Shown: piece by piece, positions 52,584 through 63,100 of the stretch
Position numbering within the stretch: the stretch's first letter is position 1
Layout of the letters: each line of letters starts with the position of its first letter
Source of the DNA: Diplonema papillatum
Lineage: Eukaryota > Euglenozoa > Diplonemea > Diplonemida > Diplonemidae
NCBI GenBank assembly: GCA_030068145.1
Contig: JAPJBO010001013.1
Coordinates: forward strand, 1 to 64,000
DNA length: 64,000 nt
Direction: 5' to 3'
The notes under the pieces: generated by a model
What the model saw: only the letters and a program-made list of their open reading frames with translations
What the model was told of the DNA's origin: nothing
The model's database searches: none
Made by a program: the position numbers and the translations under genes

Positions 52584-54667
52584 ATGGAGAGCATGAGAGC
52601 GGAAATCGGAGGGAAGAAAAGTGCCGACGGTGATCCTGTCAATGACATAACAGGCGTTGTTGATAGAATTATGAATCCTCAGCACTTCGTTCATCGTGTG
52701 AATGATCTGGTCTACATCATTCGCAGTCATCGTTCTCTCGACGACTTCTCCTCTCTCGCTGAACATGAAGCTCAAAGCTGCGAGCCAATCCGCCAATCCA
52801 TGAGGCACCGGGATACTCTGACATCGGCTACGACACGCAACATACTGTTACGCAGCCTTTTCGCCCTCTCGAAAGAGCGCGTGTTGCGTAAGGTCAAGGG
52901 AAGCAGCTTTTTGTCCCTCATGACCGACGAGTCCCAGGACCGCGCGAAAAACGCCAATTTCGGCTTTTTCGTCAAATTGCTGACCGAGGACCACACCCCG
53001 GAGGAGGTGTTTTGGGAAATACGTCCGATAAAGTGTGCTCCAACCGGGCGTAATATTGCCAAAAGACGTTTGCGGGGCTGAACTTGTTCCCATCTTGCGT
53101 GGGGGTTAGTACCGACGGCTGCGCTGCCATGAGCGGCCTGTATGAGGGCGCCTGTTCGCATGTGCGTCGCTTCATGTGCCCTTTTATAATTTGGGTATGG
53201 TGTTTGGCGCACCTTTTCAACCTCGCATGTGTGAGTGCCGGAGACGACATTCCTGTGGTTGTTTCCTGTTTCTCGTTCGTTAAAAATGTGTTTGTCTACT
53301 TTCGGCGCGGAAGGGGGGACACACAGGCCAAGGTGCGTGCATTCAAAGAAGCCGAAGAGGATGTCAGGCGCATGCATGAGGTCGCGGATAACTTTTTCTT
53401 TTTCCGCTCTCTCGAGTTGGTGGAAGTGGGAGACACTCGTTGGGTGTCACATTTTCGAGCTGCATCCACACTCGTGACCACGCTGAAGACATGCATGCAC
53501 GCCGTGTTTTCCTTGTCTTGTCACGGTGAAGGGAACGCGAAAGAGCAGGCACAGGCATTGCGCACTCAACTTAATAATTCGGTTCTCGTTGCATTGTTTC
53601 TTCTTTCAGTTGCATCTCCTATCCTGTCACGCTTCAGTGCCCAGTTGCAACGTGCGGACTTGTGCTGGGCAGAGGTTGGGTACCTAAAGGGGTTCTATGT
53701 GAACGAGCTCAAGACCCTAATGGATAGCCCAACAAAGTTTCCTGAGTACAGCTCCTGCCATTTGCAAATCAACTGGGCGAAGCCTGCCGACTGGGGAACA
53801 CCATCCGTCACACACGAGTTTGTGGAGCAGTTTCACATGCAAATAGGAAAAACGTTCATCGACTCTCTTATCAAGGCAGTGGACAAGAGGCTGAGCGGGT
53901 TGCCGGTCCTGCAGGGCCTTGGGGTATTTGACCCCCGTGGTCGCCACTTCAAGCGGGCTTTTCAAGACGTTTCCCTTCATGGAACGACACCGGAAGTTGT
54001 TGCCCGCATCCAACCGGGAAGCCTAGAGGCGCTCGAGGGAATGCTCGAAGCTGCCCTGGACCACTTCGGGACCGAAAAAACAATGGCCGTTGAAAACGCT
54101 GCAGGAACGGTGGCTGAAACCGAGACCCCCGCGTTTTTTGACGAGGGTACGATAAGCGACACCCGCACGGAGTTTCCTTCTGCCCTTGTGGAGTTTGCTC
54201 GAATACAGGCAAGTGCCCCCAAGACTTCGTTCACAGAATACTGCAAGGAATTCCTGAACAACCAGGCATTGCGATTACAGTACCCCCACACTACCCGCCT
54301 ACTTCGCATTGCCCTTGTGTTGCCCCTCGGAACAGCATCTGTTGAACGCTTGTTTTCAAAGGTCAAGCTCCTCCGAACCTACCTTCGGAACAGGCTTGCA
54401 AACAAAACTGTCCGCATGTGCCTGTTTGTGTCTTACAACGTCCCGAAGATCACAGAGGAGTTCCTCGATTTGCTTCTGAGGGAGTACCTTGCGACTCCTC
54501 CAAGGCCCGAAGGTAACGAGAGCGAAGAGGACGATGACAATATTTCGTACACCAATGTGCGAAGAACACGACTGCAATTTGCGAAGATTTCGGTCTACTT
54601 CGAAGCGGCGAAGGCCATTCTGGCTTGGAGATCGCGCAGGGAGCAGAATCCTGTGTCTTTGGTCTAG
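52584..54667 (+). pseudogene. hAT transposase, one frameshift, truncated N-terminus
   Basis: The frame from 52536 reads HESVTGHKEC just before the first ATG (52584), which resembles the end of a BED or TTF zinc finger; its first part is replaced by the 42-bp repeat or lies in an unseen exon. The RNase H-like core has MTDES (Asp at 52926), GVSTDGCAAMSG (Asp at 53113) and TRW. The C-terminal hAT dimerisation domain contains TASVERLFSKVKLLRTYLRN, with the catalytic Glu at 54344. Near 53070-53080 the frame changes by one base: the first part ends at a TGA while the continuation (FAGLNLFPSC) is in another phase. With that exception the roughly 690 codons look well preserved, so inactivation is recent, unless splicing or a sequencing error explains it. 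Confidence 0.85.
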
Positions 54668-54902
54668 TCTTTCGGCCTACCTCTTTTTCCAAGCGGACCA
54701 AGCGCCCCCCCAGCGACCCTTGATCGTCGTTGCTTCCTTTTCTACACCGTCATCCCTTCTTTCCAGTGTCGTTCACTCCAAGCTGGGCGGTCAGAGGTAG
54801 CATGACGACAGAAGCTCACAGCATGCTATCAGAAGTAGCAGTACTAGAGGCAGTAAATACAGCCTTTGTTACGCTCATCCCGAAGGGAGAGAAGCTCTGA
54901 GG
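54668..54902. other. 3' flank of hAT gene
   Basis: No gene. AGCATGCTATCAGAAGTAGC is the only noticeable word. Confidence 0.5.
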
Positions 54903-55268
54903 TTGGGCTGGTATGTTGGACTGGGCTGGGCTGGGTTATTGGGCTGGGCTGGGCTGGGCTGGGCTGAGCTGGTATGTTGGACTGGGCTGGGCTGGTTATT
55001 GGGCTGGGCTGGGCTGAGTTGTTGGGCTGGGCTGGGCTGGGCTGAGCTGGGCTGGGCTGGGCTGGGCTGGGCTGAGTTGTTGGGCTGGGCTGGGCTGGGC
55101 TGGGCTGGTTATGTTGGACTGGGCTGGGCTGGGTTATTGGGCTGGAGTTGTTGGCTGGGCTGGGCTGGGCTGAGTTGCTGGGCTGGGCTGGGCTGGGCTG
55201 AGTTGTTGGGCTGGGCTGGGCTGGGCTATTGGGCTGGAGTTGTTGGGCTGGGCTGGGCTGGGCTGGCA
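54903..55268. repeat. (GGGCT)n minisatellite
   Basis: Runs of TGGGC/GGGCT broken by GAGTTGTTGG, TTATTGGGCTGG and GTATGTTGGACT. Frames on both strands are open and not coding. Confidence 0.9.
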
Positions 55269-56012
55269 CGGTGCCTGTTGACAATTCTAATTAATTTTGG
55301 ATCCGGGACAGGACCCCGAGGGGAAAAAGGACTTTTCTTCAGAGGAGCAAAAGCTATATAAATCCCTGAAAAAAAATTTGGAAAAAAAAAAAAAATTGCT
55401 CAACTTCCTCAAAAATTACTGCAGAGTTTGTTCCAAAATTTTAAAATTCAAAAAACCCATTTTTTTTCCGGAATTTTTTTTTTGGCCATTTCCAAAAAGA
55501 CACAAGGTTCTGACCCTACATGTTATCGGTAAGGTTCCGATAAGTCGACTTCAGTGTGTCCCGTACGGTTATCGTCCTCTATAAATTAAAAAAACTACAT
55601 AAATTAGGAGCCAGACGGTCAATACCCTTGTTGGGAGACTTTCTCGCTGGTCCACGTAGCAGACCGCTTTTGCCGAATTTCTGCTCACGTTCTGCTCCGA
55701 TGAAGAGAATCATGAAAAATGGACCCAGGAAGCAACCGGCGAACATTCCACCCCACGTTCACACACAGTGGCTCTTGCGCCGACGCCCGAAATCGCCGTA
55801 CAACAGCTTCGAAGAGAATATGCTGATCCAAGCTGCCGACGACGTCGAGAAGCTCGAAATGAGCGACAACCGCTATCAGGAGGCTGCTGGAAGTCAACCC
55901 CCGAAGGCAGTGTAATGCTGCTAGTGTCAGGTGAGGTTCCTCGGCCTAGTGGATTTGCAAGACGAGTCCGGAGCTCGTCTTGCTTCGTTCGCCTGCGCGC
56001 TGGACTCGACAA
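55269..56012. other. Intergenic, nothing firm
   Basis: AAAGACACAAGGTTCTGACC (55495) is the inverse of a word at 51845-51870. A + strand ORF at 55556-55915 (119 codons) has a mildly protein-like end (PYNSFEENMLIQAADDVEKL), but no family is recognised. Confidence 0.35.
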
Positions 56013-56234
56013 AAGCTGCTAGACAAAGAACCGAAGGGATTCCCAAGTGCTGCAACTACCGAACCACGTTCCCTTACACGACAACTCACACAAACACAAC
56101 ATGGGCAAGAAAACAACACACGGTGGCGCAGTAGCGAAACACAATCAGGTTGTCTTTGTATTGTATTTGCCCCTCTATCCGTCTATATTTCTTCCTTTCC
56201 ATTTGAAGTCAAAGCAGCTACGTCGAGTAGTTTC
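56013..56234 (+). repeat. Dispersed repeat family B, copy 6
   Basis: Starts within the unit at GCTGCTAGACAAAGAACCGA and has a deletion of about 25 bp in the middle. It ends GCTACGTCGAGTAGTTT. Confidence 0.75.
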
Positions 56235-56403
56235 AACCAAGCATATGTGTGGGCGCTCCCCACGCAGGCCTTACGTTCAGCATGCTGAACGTACTGATTT
56301 CAGCACGTTAATTTTCTTAGTTTGTTTTTGTACACATGCTGAATCAGTACGTGTACATGTGCTGAAATCAGTGCGTTATCAGCACGTACTATCTTTTCTG
56401 CAG

Positions 56404-56530
56404 ATTCATCTGGGGAATCAACCGCAGTACCGGGGATTCCGGTCGGCAGATTCTGCTGTTGCTTACCACCGCGACACTGGAGGGTTGAGGCCGGAGAGGA
56501 GGCAGAGGCAAAGACATGCAACACTGGCAG
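56404..56530 (+). CDS. Putative internal exon, copy a
   Basis: 127 bp between an acceptor-like TTTTCTGCAG and a donor-like GTGAGC. One frame reads IHLGNQPQYRGFRSADSAVA... and is open throughout; another (SSGESTAVPG...) is open almost to the end. It compares with copy b at 56732: lengths are 127 and 130 bp, so the same phase, and the only indel is three bases. That is what selection on coding sequence would leave. The product is unknown, and no neighbouring exons were identified. Confidence 0.35.
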
Positions 56531-56731
56531 GTGAGCCCCCTATGCTCTATTTCATTTTTGCCTGACCCCAGGCCTTACGTTCAGCATGCTGAACGTACTG
56601 ATTTCAGCACGTTAATTTTCTTAGTTTCTAATAAAACAAAACTACGCATTTCTTTTTGTACACATGCTGAATCAGTACGTGTACATGTGCTGAAATCAGT
56701 ACGTTATCAGCACGTACTACCTTTTCTGCAG

Positions 56732-56861
56732 ATTCATCTGGGGAATCAACCGCAGTACCAGGGATTCCGGTCAACGGCAGATCCTGCTGTTGCTTACCAC
56801 CGCGACACTGGAGGGTTGAGGCCGGAGAGGAGGCAGAGGCAAAGACATACAACGCTGGCAG
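56732..56861 (+). CDS. Putative internal exon, copy b
   Basis: 130 bp, duplicate of 56404-56530 with one in-frame 3-bp insertion (FRSTADP for FRSADS) and a few substitutions. Same acceptor- and donor-like borders. If both are used, the transcript would contain the exon twice without a frame change. Confidence 0.35.
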
Positions 56862-57045
56862 GTGAGCCTCCTATGCTCTATTTCATTTTTGCCTGACCCT
56901 ATGTACTGATTTTCAGTAGGTATTTAGCTCCAAGGCAAAAGAGCTGCGTACGCCCTGCTCGTGAAGTGGGGGAAAAATATACGAGCCGTGGTGCCATCCG
57001 AGGTAGTATATTTTTTCCCCTCTTGGCTTGTCTTGTGTAGGGCAG

Positions 57046-57537
57046 TCAGCCTTCACCAACGTCAACGTTTGAGTACCTTGTGTGGCTTATCAGCAGCTGG
57101 CTTGGAACCCAACCGTCCGTCGCAGTCAGCCTGCGCAATGCACTTCCACTTGTTCGTCCAGATCGAAGGCCAACTTTACTCCACTGCATCTCCGCTGAGC
57201 GCCGCTTGGGCCCGTGCTGGTGTGAAAAACAATTTTCTATTTTTGCGATAAGCACTGTGCCAGTTCTGGACTGTGTTCCGTGCCTCTTTCTTTTGAGATC
57301 GAAGTGCGCAAAAAGCAATTTCCGTTTGTATTCAGTAAACAACTGAGCATCGCAATCACGTAGTTTCGCGAGGTTTTCTGTTTCACTTTCTTCGGTTTCC
57401 TCTTCTTCATTCAAAGCATCCTCATGCCGGCTTCCTTCGTTCTCGGGATTGGGGGCAGGGGCCCGGGCTAACAGTACCAACGCAGAAACCATGAACCAAC
57501 ACACCCTGTCGGAGGATGTGGTCATGCATTTGCTCAA
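57046..57537 (-). CDS. Hypothetical acidic/basic protein
   Basis: 163 codons on the minus strand. An acidic patch (LNEEEETEESETENLAKLRD) is followed by a basic stretch (YKRKLLFAHFDLKRKRHG). Plausible as an exon of a nuclear protein, but no domain is recognised and no splice context is clear. Confidence 0.25.
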   Translation of the reverse strand: MSKCMTTSSDRVCWFMVSALVLLARAPAPNPENEGSRHEDALNEEEETEESETENLAKLRDCDAQLFTEYKRKLLFAHFDLKRKRHGTQSRTGTVLIAKIENCFSHQHGPKRRSAEMQWSKVGLRSGRTSGSALRRLTATDGWVPSQLLISHTRYSNVDVGEG

Positions 57538-58449
57538 TTTGTGTGCTCGTACTTTTTGGGAATGTGAGTAGTTCTGTTGGGACCGGTCGGCGCCTTTCCG
57601 TGCTCATACTCTTTTGAGGATTTTTGCGAACGTGCGTACTCTGCCGACCCTCCGCAACCCCCCTCGACCCTCCGCCGATCCACAACCTTCCGCCGGCCTT
57701 CCCTCCCATGCACACCCGGAGCCCCTGGACACCTTGACACAATAATCCGGACACGAATTTATATATATATTTTTTTCACTAATGCAATAAGTCTTTGGGC
57801 AACAACCAGGAACACACTGGTAGGTGAGCAGCGACACCTCCCGAAAATGAGCCAAGGGCGAAGGACGTATCTGCGCTGCTGCGGCAGTTGCCCGGTGGCA
57901 ACCCCACACGCAGAACGCGGGGAAGGGGAACGTGTTTTCCCAACTACATTGCAGCCCCTCCACCGTAGCATCCGAGGAAGGTGCAAACATGGAAGGTGCT
58001 ACGGTAGCCATGCACGGGTCTTGGGCGCGTGCCTCGTGCAGGGATGGCGGTATTGGCGCCGGCATCCGCCGCTTCCCTTGTGGCGCTTTGGGTCGATGGT
58101 CGCAGCTTGCGTCTCGACTTCGGTGTCGCTTCGGGCGTCCCCGGGGGCGAAGGCCCGCGCTTCCGTCCCTTCTGCTGGTCGCTCGCGTTGTAGCACCCGG
58201 CGGTGGTGATGCCCCCGCTTGCAGCACTGTCCTGGCAGCCGACTCCGCACATCGGCATATCGTGCTGCAAGCACCCGTGGTGTGAGTTCCTGCAGCATTC
58301 GTCAATCATCGTGCACGTCCCGCCCACTGCGTCATCCTGTGCTTCTGCAATACTTCACAGCGAGGCCGTCCCCTGCCGCGTGGTGTGCCTCGGCAGCAGC
58401 GCGCTACCGACGCTTGCCGACGCTTGCACTCTTCGCATTTCACTTTGTG
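57538..58449. other. Overlapping ORFs, none recognised
   Basis: Three minus-strand frames and two plus-strand frames are open across 57930-58310, probably because of composition. One minus frame has RPRGRPKRHR (AT-hook-like), and another has ECCRNSHHGCLQHDMPMC, a Cys/His cluster. No choice can be supported. Confidence 0.3.
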
Positions 58450-58755
58450 ATGTCCCGTGCACACTCTCTTGGTGGACTTGTTTTGCTTGCATTCTTATGT
58501 GCTCGTGGAGCAGAAGCTCACGCCCAGCCTTCTACGGGCTCGAACACCGCCCCTTCCTCCCTACTCCTTCGTTTCCCTCACGTGTTCCACATGGAAGTCT
58601 CTCTAGCTCGAAACCCAAACAACAGCGAACATCAAAGAACTCACGTAAGTCTCTCTAGCTCGAAACCCAAACAACAGCGAACATCAAAGAACTCACGTAA
58701 AATAAATAACGCTAGTAAAAGGGCGGGCCCGAACGTGGCCCAACGACATATCTAG
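58450..58755 (+). CDS. Small secreted protein candidate
   Basis: 101 codons starting MSRAHSLGGLVLLAFLCARG, a good signal peptide with likely cleavage near AEAHA. The rest is Ser/Pro/Asn-rich, without a recognised domain, and includes a 17-residue tandem duplicate produced by a DNA duplication of about 52 bp (58595-58700). The related copy at 40516 keeps the hydrophobic segment and the AHAQPSTGSNTAPSS stretch but has no matching start. An intron after RFPH (GTGTTCC) is conceivable. Confidence 0.35.
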   Translation: MSRAHSLGGLVLLAFLCARGAEAHAQPSTGSNTAPSSLLLRFPHVFHMEVSLARNPNNSEHQRTHVSLSSSKPKQQRTSKNSRKINNASKRAGPNVAQRHI

Positions 58756-59175
58756 CTCTCTCTCTCCCTGTAGCCAGCCGCCGCGCTTTTCTTGGAAAGC
58801 ATCCATGGGCCAGCCCCTATAATAGAACACGCATCATTTTCTTGAAAATGATGCTCAACTGTAGGGAATAGTCGACTATGTCTTGAGTTTGTGCTAACCA
58901 CGATTGTGGGAGTCGGGGGTTAACATGCGAGAAAAAGCGCGGAATTCATGCACCTTTTCTCCAGATGGGACTCGCAGGTCGAAGCCCACATTCCAAACCC
59001 TTCTGCACTATGACAGCATGCACACCTTCTGGTCTCTGTTTGCTTCAGCATGTCGTGGCGTGTGGGAGGCTGGGTTCGTGTGAGAGAAGGTGCAGTAGGG
59101 GCGGTCTGACAAGGTCCTGGCGATCCCAACTGCAGAACCCAGGGGATTAGTTTATTGCGTTTTTCCGACGATTTG
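58481..59175 (+). repeat. Segmental duplication K, copy 2
   Basis: Direct repeat of 40516-41180, including GTTGACTAG/GTCGACTA, GAGAAAAAGCGCGGAATTCA and GTAGGGGCGGTCTGACAAGG. Small deletions and one local tandem duplication separate the copies. Confidence 0.8.
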
Positions 59176-59189
59176 GTTTATTTTATTTT

Positions 59190-59352
59190 TAGCCGTGTGA
59201 GGAAACTGAACCGCCCAAGTAGGACCTTCTGATCATGATCATTTGCCAAATTTTCCACCTGAAACCACGTCCAGGATTTGGGCTTGCGGTCAACGAAAAC
59301 TCTAGTTTCCCTTTTCTACTTTCTCCTACTCTCGCGGTGTACGGTTTCCCCC
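59190..59352 (+). repeat. Dispersed repeat family A, copy 3
   Basis: Same unit as 3570-3745 and 37190-37365, with a deletion of about 12 bp after GATTTGGGCT. Confidence 0.75.
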
Positions 59353-59519
59353 GTATACAAGCTTACTCCGACCACTGCACCCTCTGCCGACACTCGCTAG
59401 CCGTCGACGCTCATGACGGCAGCCCTCCTCCTGAAAAACCGCAGCTGCAAAGACCATCCCGTTACAGGAAGCCCCTTGTTTCCGGCCCTTTGTCCCTTTG
59501 CTTCGCCTAACTCGTCCTC

Positions 59520-59790
59520 AGACACTCAGGTTTCGCGCTGATCCGCAACCAGATTGCTGAGACACGGTTGTAGGGGCCGCTCCCCGTGACAGATTCGCCT
59601 CTGCTCTGGTAGCACGGGTGTGACGAGCTACGAACAGCCGCCTGACAAACTAGACTCACACCGCTGTGTGTGCCTGCAGGCACTCAGGTTCTGCGCTGAT
59701 AGTGGTCCGCAACAGCTATGCGTCCGTGGGTTACAGAACCGATCATATATCCATTCCAAGCATGTTCTTGCAATCCCCCCGGATTGTGGT
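59520..59790 (+). repeat. Dispersed repeat family C, copy 6
   Basis: Diverged and internally rearranged copy (GCTGAGACACGGTTGTAGGG through GGTTACAGAACCG). It ends at the CTTGCAATCCCCCCGGATTG border shared with copy 4, then continues with TTTCAGACCCGAA as there. Confidence 0.7.
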
Positions 59791-59879
59791 TTTCAGACCC
59801 GAACAAGGAGAACCCATTTGCAGGGGAAGGTGATGAGGTGAGCATGGTCTCTGGCTTGATTCATCCGAAGATCCGTCAA

Positions 59880-60116
59880 GTGAAATGCCACTGCATACCA
59901 GCCGCTAGTAGCTTTACCTGCCGGCGCCGCAGTCTAGAGAATGGATGTTGATGCGCATGACGTCATGCCTCAAGAAAGAACGAACCTGGAGATATGACAA
60001 GCAACGCAGCTTCTTTTTTGTCTAGGCGGATGTATTCAACAAAATTCCTCCTGATTAGGTCAGTTCCAAATAAAATCAGCTGCTCAAGTTTCGCATCGTC
60101 GCACGTGGAGAGCGAA
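59880..60116 (+). promoter_or_regulatory. Leader region of secreted-repeat gene 3
   Basis: Aligns with 27395-27656 and in part with 43200-43245 plus 44589-44648. It holds one copy of the unit that is expanded 42-fold upstream of gene 2 (about 60021-60052). Together with the repeat C copy before it, the layout matches gene 2. Confidence 0.5.
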
Positions 60117-63100
60117 ATGCATATGAACGCCATGCCAAGCGTCGTCTGGTTGACCGCTCTGATCGCTGTAGCGCAGGTGTGTTGAACAAGATTGTTAGTC
60201 AGTACATGCCGGAGCCAAGCCTCAGAAGCTGGGAGGTAAAAAGGCGCGGGGGTCACCCGCTTTTTGGGTCTCCGCTACTGGTGGCTTGACAAGCACAAAA
60301 AATGAGAATTTGGGCCCGATTTGACTCAACCCCTTTTCGCAGGCAACCACGGCGCAAGAGGCAGCTGCATCCGAATCAGGGCGGACGGGAGTACCGGTGC
60401 CATCCACTACGTCAATGCCCCAAACACACACACCACTCTCATCATCCCCTCGAACAGACGCATCTTCTGCTCCTGCGAGGCCCTCAGTATCTCCGCGAAC
60501 GATGGCCCCAATGCCACCAATGCCATCGCACCCACCACTCTCAGCATCGCCTAGAACAGACGCATCTTCTGCTCCCGTAGGTCCCTCAGTATCTCCGCGA
60601 ACGATGGACCCAATGCCACCAATGATGCCATCGCACGCACCACTTTCAGCATCCCCTCGAACAGACGCATCTTCTGCTCCTGCGGGACCCTCAGTATCTC
60701 CGCGAACGATGGCACCACTCTCAGCATCGCCTAGAACAGACGCATCTTTTGCTCCCGTAGGTCCCTCAGTATCTCCGCGAACGATGGACCCAATGCCACC
60801 AATGATGCCATCGCACGCACCACTTTCAGCATCCCCTCGAACAGACGCATCTTCTGCTCCTGCGGGGCCCTCAGTATCTCCGCGAACGATGGCCCCAATG
60901 CCACCAATGCCATCGCAACCACCACTTTCAGCATCCCCTCGAACAGACGCATCTTCTGCTCCCGTAGGTCCCTCAGTATCTCCGCGAACGATGGCCCCAA
61001 TGCCACCAATGCCATCGCAACCACCACTGTCAGCATCCCCTCGAACAGACGCATCTTCTGCTCCTGCGGGGCCCTCAGTATCTCCGCGAACGATGGCCCC
61101 AATGCCACCAATGCCATCGCAACCACCACTGTCAGCATCCCCTCGAACAGACGCATCTTCTGCTCCTGCGGGTCCCTCAGTATCTCCGCGAACGATGGCC
61201 CCAATGCCACCAATGCCATCGCACCCACCACTCTCAGCATCCCCTCGAACAGACGCATCTTCTGCTCCTGCGGGGCCCTCAGTATCTCCGCGAACGATGG
61301 CCCCAATGCCACCAATGCCATCGCAACCACCACTGTCAGCATCCCCTCGAACAGACGCATCTTCTGCTCCTGCGGGGCCCTCAGTATCTCCGCGAACGAT
61401 GGCCCCAACGGCACCAATGCCATCGCACCCACCACTCTCAGCATCCCCTCGAACAGACGCATCTTCTGCTCCTGCGGGGCCCTCAGTATCTCCGCGAACG
61501 ATGGCCCCAATGCCACCAATGCCATCGCAACCACCACTGTCAGCATCCCCTCGAACAGACGCATCTTCTGCTCCTGCGGGGCCCTCAGTATCTCCGCGAA
61601 CGATGGCCCCAATGCCACCAATGCCATCGCAACCACCACTTTCAGCATCCCCTCGAACAGACGCATCTTCTGCTCCTGCGGGGCCCTCAGTATCTCCGCG
61701 AACGATGGCCCCAATGCCACCAATGCCATCGCACGCACCACTTTCAGCATCCCCTCGAACAGACGCATCTTCTGCTCCTGCGGGGCCCTCAGTATCTCCG
61801 CGAACGATAGACTCAATGCCACCAATGATGCCATCGCACGCACCACTTTCAGCATCCCCTCGAACAGACGCATCTTCTGCTCCTGCGGGGCCCTCAGTAT
61901 CTCCGCGAACGATGGCCCCAATGCCACCAATGCCATCGCACCCACCACTGTCAGCATCCCCTCGAACAGACGCATCTTCTGCTCCTGCGGGGCCCTCAGT
62001 ATCTCCGCGAACGATGGCCCCAATGCCACCAATGCCATCGCACCCACCACTTTCAGCATCCCCTCGAACAGACGCATCTTCTGCTCCTGCGGGGCCCTCA
62101 GTATCTCCGCGAACGATGGCCCCAATGCCACCAATGCCATCGCACCCACCACTTTCAGCATCCCCTCGAACAGACGCATCTTCTGCTCCTGCGGGGCCCT
62201 CAGTATCTCCGCGAACGATGGACCCAATGCCACCAATGCCATCGCAACCACCACTGTCAGCATCCCCTCGAACAGACGCATCTTCTGCTCCCGTAGGTCC
62301 CTCAGTATCTCCGCGAACGATGGCCCCAACGGCACCAATGCCATCGCACCCACCACTCTCAGCATCCCCTCGAACAGACGCATCTTCTGCTCCTGCGGGG
62401 CCCTCAGTATCTCCGCGAACGATGGCCCCAATGCCACCAATGCCATCGCAACCACCACTGTCAGCATCCCCACGAACAGACGCATCTTCTGCTCCCGTAG
62501 GTCCCTCAGTATCTCCGCGAACGATGGCCCCAACGGCACCAATGCCATCGCAACCACCACTGTCAGCATCCCCTCGAACAGACGCATCTTCTGCTCCTGC
62601 GGGGCCCTCAGTATCTCCGCGAACGATGGCCCCAATGCCACCAATGCCATCGCACGCACCACTTTCAGCATCCCCTCGAACAGACGCATCTTCTGCTCCT
62701 GCGGGGCCCTCAGTATCTCCGCGAACGATGGCCCCAATGCCACCAATGCCATCGCACGCACCACTTTCAGCATCCCCTCGAACAGACGCATCTTCTGCTC
62801 CTGCGGGGCCCTCAGTATCTCCGCGAACGATAGACTCAATGCCACCAATGATGCCATCGCACGCACCACTTTCAGCATCCCCTCGAACAGACGCATCTTC
62901 TGCTCCTGCGGGGCCCTCAGTATCTCCGCGAACGATGGCCCCAATGCCACCAATGCCATCGCAACCACCACTTTCAGCATCCCCTCGAACAGACGCATCT
63001 TCTGCTCCTGCGGGGCCCTCAGTATCTCCGCGAACGATGGCCCCAATGCCACCAATGCCATCGCACCCACCACTGTCAGCATCCCCTCGAACAGACGCAT

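Larger units (their letters stand above)
56273..56880. repeat. 304-bp tandem duplication with palindromes and exon-like core
   Basis: The unit starts at the 20-bp palindrome ACGTTCAGCATGCTGAACGT (56273 and 56577). It continues with CTGATTTCAGCACGTTAATT and a second palindromic cluster (CAGTACGTGTACATGTGCTG). It then carries a segment flanked by TTTCTGCAG and GTGAGC. The two copies differ by an insertion (TAATAAAACAAAAC) and scattered bases. Confidence 0.85.

Noticed and set aside
54903-55268. Telomere-like GGGCT repeat
   Set aside because: The unit does not resemble known telomere repeats, is interrupted irregularly, and is internal between genes.
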